Of a DNA stretch of 64,000 bases, positions 59,980-64,000 are shown one piece after another. This stretch comes from Streptomyces lincolnensis (GTDB taxonomy: Bacteria; Actinomycetota; Actinomycetes; Streptomycetales; Streptomycetaceae). The stretch is taken from contig NZ_CP016438.1 of NCBI RefSeq assembly GCF_001685355.1, positions 9,362,001-9,426,000 of the forward strand. The letters are read 5' to 3'. Numbering within the stretch: the stretch's first letter is position 1; each line of letters opens with the position of its first letter. The translations under genes were made by a program, and so were the position numbers. A model generated the notes under the pieces. That model did no database searches and had not been told where the DNA came from. It saw only the letters and a program-made list of their open reading frames with translations.

Positions 59980-61407
59980 ATGGCTGAGTTGACCCGTCGT
60001 AGACTCCTGGGTCCGGCCGCCGGCGCGCTGGGTGGCGCCGCGGCGCTCTCGCTCCTCCCGCCGAGCGTCCAGAAGGCCGTCGCCGCCGAGCCGCCCAGGC
60101 ACGGTTCGCTGCGCGACATCGAGCACGTCGTCATGCTGATGCAGGAGAACCGGTCCTTCGACCACTACTTCGGCACCCTGTCGGGGGTCCGCGGCTTCGC
60201 CGACCCCCGCGCGCCGAAACTCGACACCGGGCGCTCGGTCTTCTACCAGCCCGACACCGAGAACCCCAGGGGCTACCTGCTGCCCTTCCACCTCGACACC
60301 CGCACCTCCAGCGCCCAGGCGATACCGTCCACCAGCCACGCCTGGTCGGTGCAGCACGAGGCGTGGAACGGCGGCAAGATGGACCGCTGGCTGCCGGCCC
60401 ACCGCAAGGCCGACGGCGTCAACGGCCCCTACGTCATGGGCTACTACACGCGCGAGGACATCCCGTTCCAGTTCGCGCTCGCCGAGACCTTCACCATCTG
60501 CGACAACTACTTCTGCTCGGTCTTCGGGCCCACCTGGCCCAACCGCCTGATGTGGATGACCGCGAGCATCGACCCGGACGGCACCCACGGCGGCCCGATC
60601 ACCAGCAACGTCGCGCCGACACCGTACCGCTGGACGACGTACGCCGAACGCCTCCAGGCGGCCGGGATCAGCTGGAAGGTGTACCAGCAGGACGACGACT
60701 ACGGCTGCAACATGCTGGAGCAGTTCCAGGCGTTCAAGGACGCGAAGCCCGGTTCCGACCTGTACGAGCGCGGTGTGCGCCCGCAGCCGGAGGGCACGTT
60801 CGAGGACGACGCCCGAGGCGACCGGCTGCCGGCGGTGTCCTGGATCATGCCGACGAGCCACCAGTCGGAGCACCCCGACTACCTGCCCGCGGCCGGCGCC
60901 GACTTCGTCGCCTCCAAGATCGAGGCCATCGCCTCCAACCCGAAGGTGTGGCGCAAGACCGCCTTCATCCTCAACTACGACGAGAACGACGGCCTGTTCG
61001 ACCACGTGGCCCCGCCGACCCCGCCCGCGGGCACGCCCGGCGAGTTCATCCAGGGGCTGCCGATCGGCGGCGGCTTCCGGGTCCCGGCGATCATCATCTC
61101 GCCCTGGACGGTGGGCGGCTGGGTCGCCTCCGAGGCCTTCGACCACACCTCCGCGCTCCGCTTCCTGGAGCGGTTCACCGGGGTCGAGGAGCCCAACATC
61201 ACCGACTGGCGTCGGGACACCTTCGGGGACTTCACCTCGGCGTTCCGCTTCTCCAGCGGCCGGCCGCGGCCGCCCCGGCTGCCCGACGACACCGCCGAGC
61301 AGCTCCAGAAGGCCAAGGAGGAGGTGGCCACGCTGCCCAAGCCCACACTGCCGGGCGCCGACCAGCGGTTCCCGCACCAGGAACGGGGCCGCCGCCCGCA
61401 CGTGTAG
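59980..61407 (+). CDS. Tat-exported phospholipase C / phosphoesterase family protein
   Basis: 475 aa from ATG 59980. Tat signal: TRRRLLGPAAGALGGAAALS, cleaved near AVAA. The alkaline-phosphatase-superfamily phosphoesterase domain has HVVMLMQENRSFDHYFGTL with the metal-binding Glu/Asn and nucleophile region, TSHQSEHPDY, and NYDENDGLFDHVAPP. It ends at about 475 residues, so the C-terminal DUF756 repeats of larger phospholipases C (about 650-700 aa) are missing. It probably hydrolyses phospholipids or phosphodiesters outside the cell. A possible PHO box lies upstream. Confidence 0.9.
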   Translation: MAELTRRRLLGPAAGALGGAAALSLLPPSVQKAVAAEPPRHGSLRDIEHVVMLMQENRSFDHYFGTLSGVRGFADPRAPKLDTGRSVFYQPDTENPRGYLLPFHLDTRTSSAQAIPSTSHAWSVQHEAWNGGKMDRWLPAHRKADGVNGPYVMGYYTREDIPFQFALAETFTICDNYFCSVFGPTWPNRLMWMTASIDPDGTHGGPITSNVAPTPYRWTTYAERLQAAGISWKVYQQDDDYGCNMLEQFQAFKDAKPGSDLYERGVRPQPEGTFEDDARGDRLPAVSWIMPTSHQSEHPDYLPAAGADFVASKIEAIASNPKVWRKTAFILNYDENDGLFDHVAPPTPPAGTPGEFIQGLPIGGGFRVPAIIISPWTVGGWVASEAFDHTSALRFLERFTGVEEPNITDWRRDTFGDFTSAFRFSSGRPRPPRLPDDTAEQLQKAKEEVATLPKPTLPGADQRFPHQERGRRPHV

Positions 61408-61500
61408 CGGACGCCCACCGTCCGGTCCGTCGAGGCTACGAGGTGGTTAAGTTCCCCTCAAACCTTGATGGCCGGGCGGTGATCTCCTCATGATGAGGGC

Positions 61501-61878
61501 ATGACGACAGCGGTGCGGGCCCTGACCCGCCTGGTGGACTGGCCCGATCTCGTGGAGGCGCGGCCCAGTTGCGGAACGGGGCGGGCGCTGCGCGCCGACG
61601 GCGCCGAGATCGCGCACTTCCACTCCGACCGGATGGCCGACGTCCATCTATCGGCGCCCGCGATCCACCGGCTGCGCGGTGATCTGAAGGGCTCGACCGC
61701 GATTCGCCTGGTGCCCGCCTCCGGCTGGGTGACCGTCCGCCTGGAGTGCGAGTCGGACATCGATCTGCTGATGACGCTGGTCAGCGTCGCCCTCAAGGCC
61801 CACCAGGGCGGCACGGCCGGCCAGCCTGCGCCGGCCGTGCGCTGCAACGAGCACCGCGGTGCGGCGATCGCGCGATGA
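61501..61878 (+). CDS. DUF5519 (luciferase-like domain) protein
   Basis: 125 aa from ATG 61501. The pattern EARPSCGTGRALRADGAEIAHFHSDRMADVHLS (read in parts), followed by SGWVTVRLECESD, matches streptomycete proteins named luciferase family or DUF5519. The label is historical and no light-producing role is implied. Small, soluble, no signal peptide. It is convergent with the secreted lamin-tail-like gene. Confidence 0.75.
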   Translation: MTTAVRALTRLVDWPDLVEARPSCGTGRALRADGAEIAHFHSDRMADVHLSAPAIHRLRGDLKGSTAIRLVPASGWVTVRLECESDIDLLMTLVSVALKAHQGGTAGQPAPAVRCNEHRGAAIAR

Positions 61879-61885
61879 CGGTCCG

Positions 61886-62383
61886 TCAGCCGTGGAAGTT
61901 CACATAGCCGTTGCCGTCACGGTCGGAACCGCGCTTGGTGTACGAGTGCACGTCGGCCCGGGCACCGGAGGGCTTGTAGAAGTAGATGGTGTCTTTGTCG
62001 TTGTTCCAGATGAAGTTGCAGTTCTGGCGGTAGACGACGTTGTTCGCGTCGGAGTCGGTGCCCTTGCCGCCGCGCAGCTTGATGGAGTCACCGGGCTGAA
62101 GGCTGTGACTGGCGGTGAACTTGAAGGTGTTGCCGGTGGCGTCCTTGACGACGTGCCCCTTGAGGTTCACGGTCGTCGAGCGCGAGTAGTTCTTGATCGT
62201 CAGGTACTCGTTCTTGGTGTTGCCGGTACGGCAGTTGTTGGAGTCCGAGCCGGGCGCGTCGTACTGGACGCCCTTGAGCTTCAGAGCCGACGAGTACTCG
62301 GCCGCCTGCGCCGGAGAGGCGGTCACGGCGGCTATGAGACCGGCCGCGGTGGCGGTGGCCGCCAGGACATGACGCTTACGCAT
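61886..62383 (-). CDS. Secreted lamin-tail-domain-like protein
   Basis: 165 aa from ATG at 62383 (GGGGGAAT upstream). Sec signal peptide (MRKRHVLAATATAAGLIAAV, cleavage near AQAA), then a beta-rich domain: EYLTIKNYSRSTTVNLKGHVV, KFTASHSLQPGDSIKLRGGKG and NDKDTIYFYKPSGARAD. This pattern matches a lamin-tail (LTD) immunoglobulin-like fold. Two Cys may form a disulphide. Exported; function unknown, possibly cell-surface or nucleic-acid binding. Confidence 0.85.
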   Translation of the reverse strand: MRKRHVLAATATAAGLIAAVTASPAQAAEYSSALKLKGVQYDAPGSDSNNCRTGNTKNEYLTIKNYSRSTTVNLKGHVVKDATGNTFKFTASHSLQPGDSIKLRGGKGTDSDANNVVYRQNCNFIWNNDKDTIYFYKPSGARADVHSYTKRGSDRDGNGYVNFHG

Positions 62384-62509
62384 GGGAATTCCCCCCTGTG
62401 GTGCGAATGGAGCGTCAGGAGCCTACCTGCTGTGTGAACGTTCAATGGCATAAACGTGGGGAAAATGTGAAGGGCGAGGTCTGTCCGGTCACGGCGATAG
62501 GGTCCCGCC

Positions 62510-63370
62510 ATGGATCACGCGGACGTGGGAATCGTGCACCCCGGCTCCATGGGAGCGCAGGTGGCCGCGCAGGCCGTGGCGGCGGGCGCCAGGGTCTGGT
62601 GGTCGGCTGAGGGCCGCTCCGCCGCCACGCGCGAGCGGGCCGAGCGGATCGGGCTCGCAGCCGTGGGGAGCATGGCCGAGCTGACCGCCCGGTGCGGTCT
62701 GGTGCTGAGCGTGTGCCCGCCGGCCGCCGCCCTCGACGTCGCCCGGCAGGTCGCGGCGACCGGGTTCGACGGCGTCTACGTCGACGCCAACGCGGTGAGC
62801 CCGCGCCGCATGGAGCAGATCGCCGACACGCTGGCGGACAGCGGGGCGACCCTGGTCGACGGAGGGATCACCGGACCGCCGCCCCGCACCACCGGAACCA
62901 CCCGCCTCTACCTCTCCGGTGACGCCCCGTCGGTGGAACCGGTCCGCGCGCTGTTCGCCGGCACCCTGCTGACCCCGGTCGTCCTCGACGGGCCGGTCGG
63001 CCGCGCCTCGGCGCTGAAGCTGGCCTTCGCCGCCTACAACAAGATCTCCTACGCGCTCGCCGCCGAGGCCTCGGCCCTCGCCGCGGACCACGGCGTCCTG
63101 GACGACTTCCGCGACCTCACCGCCCAGTTGCTGCCCGGCACCCCGCTGGCCGCGCCGGACCGGCTCGCGAGCGCCGGGCCCAAGGCCTGGCGCTGGGAGC
63201 CCGAGATGCGGGAGATCGCCGAGGCCTGGCGGGACAGCGGCCTGCCCGGCACCTTCGCCGACGCCGCCGCGCGGACCTTCGCACGGTGGGAGGAGCACAA
63301 GGACGCCCCCACCGTGACGAGCGACCGCCTGATCGCCGAGCTCCTGGACGAGCGCCACGGCGCCGCCTGA
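62510..63370 (+). CDS. NAD(P)-dependent oxidoreductase, 6PGDH/DUF1932-like
   Basis: 286 aa from ATG 62510. N-terminal Rossmann motif VGIVHPGSMGAQVAAQAV; C-terminal DUF1932-like helical domain starting at ALKLAFAAYNKISYALAAEA. The beta-hydroxyacid dehydrogenase family catalyses NAD(P)-linked oxidation or reduction of 3-hydroxy acids or imines. VDGGITGPPPRTTGTTRLYLSG is the loop before the inter-domain helix. Substrate unknown. It faces the WD40 gene convergently. Confidence 0.87.
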   Translation: MDHADVGIVHPGSMGAQVAAQAVAAGARVWWSAEGRSAATRERAERIGLAAVGSMAELTARCGLVLSVCPPAAALDVARQVAATGFDGVYVDANAVSPRRMEQIADTLADSGATLVDGGITGPPPRTTGTTRLYLSGDAPSVEPVRALFAGTLLTPVVLDGPVGRASALKLAFAAYNKISYALAAEASALAADHGVLDDFRDLTAQLLPGTPLAAPDRLASAGPKAWRWEPEMREIAEAWRDSGLPGTFADAAARTFARWEEHKDAPTVTSDRLIAELLDERHGAA

Positions 63371-63390
63371 ACACAGGTCACCGCGCCCTC

Positions 63391-63414
63391 GCGGGCGGAC
63401 CCGGCCGCGCCCGC
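63391..63414. terminator. Short convergent terminator hairpin
   Basis: GCGGGCG (63391-63397) pairs with CGCCCGC (63408-63414) across a 10-base loop. It lies between convergent genes ending at 63370 and 63427. It is modest in length and has no U-tract. Confidence 0.45.
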
Positions 63415-63426
63415 CGTGCCACCGGC

Positions 63427-64000
63427 TCAGGCGCAGGACGGCGCGTCGTCCAGGGACGGCAGGAACCGGCGCCACTCCGACGCGGACAGCGGATCGCCCA
63501 GGCTCGCGCACAGCCGCCGGGCGATCGCGTCGGCGTCGGTCGACCACAGCCGTACGGTGTGGTCCTCGCCGCCCGCCGCGAGCGTCCCGCCGTCCGGGCT
63601 GAAGGCGACGGCGTAGACGTGCCCGGTTGCCGCCGTCAGCACGGCCCGTGCCTCGGGGGCCCGGGGCTCGGAGACGTCGAACAGCCAGACGGTGGCGTCC
63701 GTGCTGCCCGCCGCGAGGGTGGTCCCGTCGCGGCCGAAGGCCACGGAGTACACGTAGTTGGTGAATCCCGTCAGCTCGGGGCCGACCCGCCGGGGCGCGG
63801 CGATGTCGCGGGTGTCCCACAGCCGGACCGTACGGTCCGCGCTCCCCGCCGCGAGCAGCCCGCCGTCGGGGCTGAAGGCGACCGACCACACATACCCCGT
63901 GGGACCGCGCAACGTCACCAGCGGCTCGGCGCGCGACCCGTCCGTGCGCCAGACGCGGACGGCCCGGTCGATGCCGCCCGCGGCCACATGCCGTCCGTCG
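63427..64000 (-). CDS. WD40 repeat protein, C-terminal part (runs off window)
   Basis: At least 191 residues up to the window edge; the N-terminus lies beyond 64000. About four WD40 blades are visible, each with LAAGG/S-x-D-x-TVRLW-type strands: HVAAGGIDRAVRVWRTDG, LLAAGSADRTVRLWDTRD, LAAGSTDATVWLFDVSE and LAAGGEDHTVRLWSTDAD. A C-terminal tail SASEWRRFLPSLDDAPSCA follows the last blade, typical of streptomycete WD40 proteins attached to a kinase or XRE domain. The N-terminal partner domain cannot be seen. Confidence 0.88.
   Translation of the reverse strand, partial: DGRHVAAGGIDRAVRVWRTDGSRAEPLVTLRGPTGYVWSVAFSPDGGLLAAGSADRTVRLWDTRDIAAPRRVGPELTGFTNYVYSVAFGRDGTTLAAGSTDATVWLFDVSEPRAPEARAVLTAATGHVYAVAFSPDGGTLAAGGEDHTVRLWSTDADAIARRLCASLGDPLSASEWRRFLPSLDDAPSCA

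Noticed and set aside
62489..63889. 466-codon minus-strand frame
   Set aside because: It is antisense to the 6PGDH-like gene and out of frame with the WD40 gene.
1..64000. tRNA, rRNA or CRISPR arrays
   Set aside because: I saw no cloverleaf-like sequence with CCA-adjacent stems, no rRNA landmarks and no regularly spaced repeat-spacer pattern.

Overview
This window is chromosomal DNA of a Streptomyces species or a very close actinomycete. It is uniformly GC-rich with third-position GC bias and frequent GTG/TTG starts. It carries families typical of streptomycetes: DUF5709, DUF5133, DUF397, XRE/DUF5753, DUF574 methyltransferase, multi-domain SpoIIE phosphatases, SAV_5884-type ATP-grasp RiPP genes and PrcB. 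I see no rRNA, tRNA or CRISPR array.

Layout. 0-7 kb: a carbohydrate ABC importer (lipoprotein plus two permeases, no ATPase) followed by two large toroid-like proteins that probably process the imported glycan. 7-14.5 kb: a PhnB-like protein, a P-loop kinase, a SnoaL-like protein, a beta-phosphoglucomutase-like/GH65 phosphorylase pair, and a GT-C-like/flippase-like membrane pair. 14.5-17 kb: an orphan proteasome beta subunit, a nickel/cobalt permease with a candidate Nur box, and a small secreted protein. 17-26 kb: an APC permease operon, DUF5709, soluble transhydrogenase, GNAT, Gfo/Idh/MocA and aldo/keto reductase genes. 26-29.6 kb: a developmental-type regulatory module (DUF574 methyltransferase, XRE/DUF5753, DUF397, HATPase) with a palindromic candidate operator. 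29.7-30.4 kb: a deletion scar joining a 5'-truncated pirin gene to a 5'-truncated ABC transporter gene. 30.5-34.4 kb: DUF5133, a GlxA-type regulator divergent from a DUF2269 protein, a graspetide-type RiPP pair (tgmA/tgmB) and a DUF1232 protein. 34.6-44.4 kb: a repeat-containing membrane protein, a PaoABC-type molybdenum aldehyde oxidoreductase operon, a lipoprotein, a PadR/membrane-protein operon with an operator-promoter, and DUF1152.

44.5-48.3 kb is the most accessory-looking part: a VOC gene of lower GC, then two adjacent IS110-family transposases (one frameshifted) with gene-free flanks that may encode IS110 bridge RNAs and hold decayed coding repeats. 48.4-64 kb returns to ordinary backbone: quinone reductase, FAD monooxygenase, FprA-like reductase with a possible iron box, two large sensor/SpoIIE phosphatases in tandem, an MHS-type transporter, a Tat-exported phospholipase C-like enzyme, DUF5519, a secreted lamin-tail-like protein, a 6PGDH-like reductase, and a WD40 protein that runs off the end.

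Functional assignments come from recognised motifs and family architecture in the translated sequence. No database search was run.
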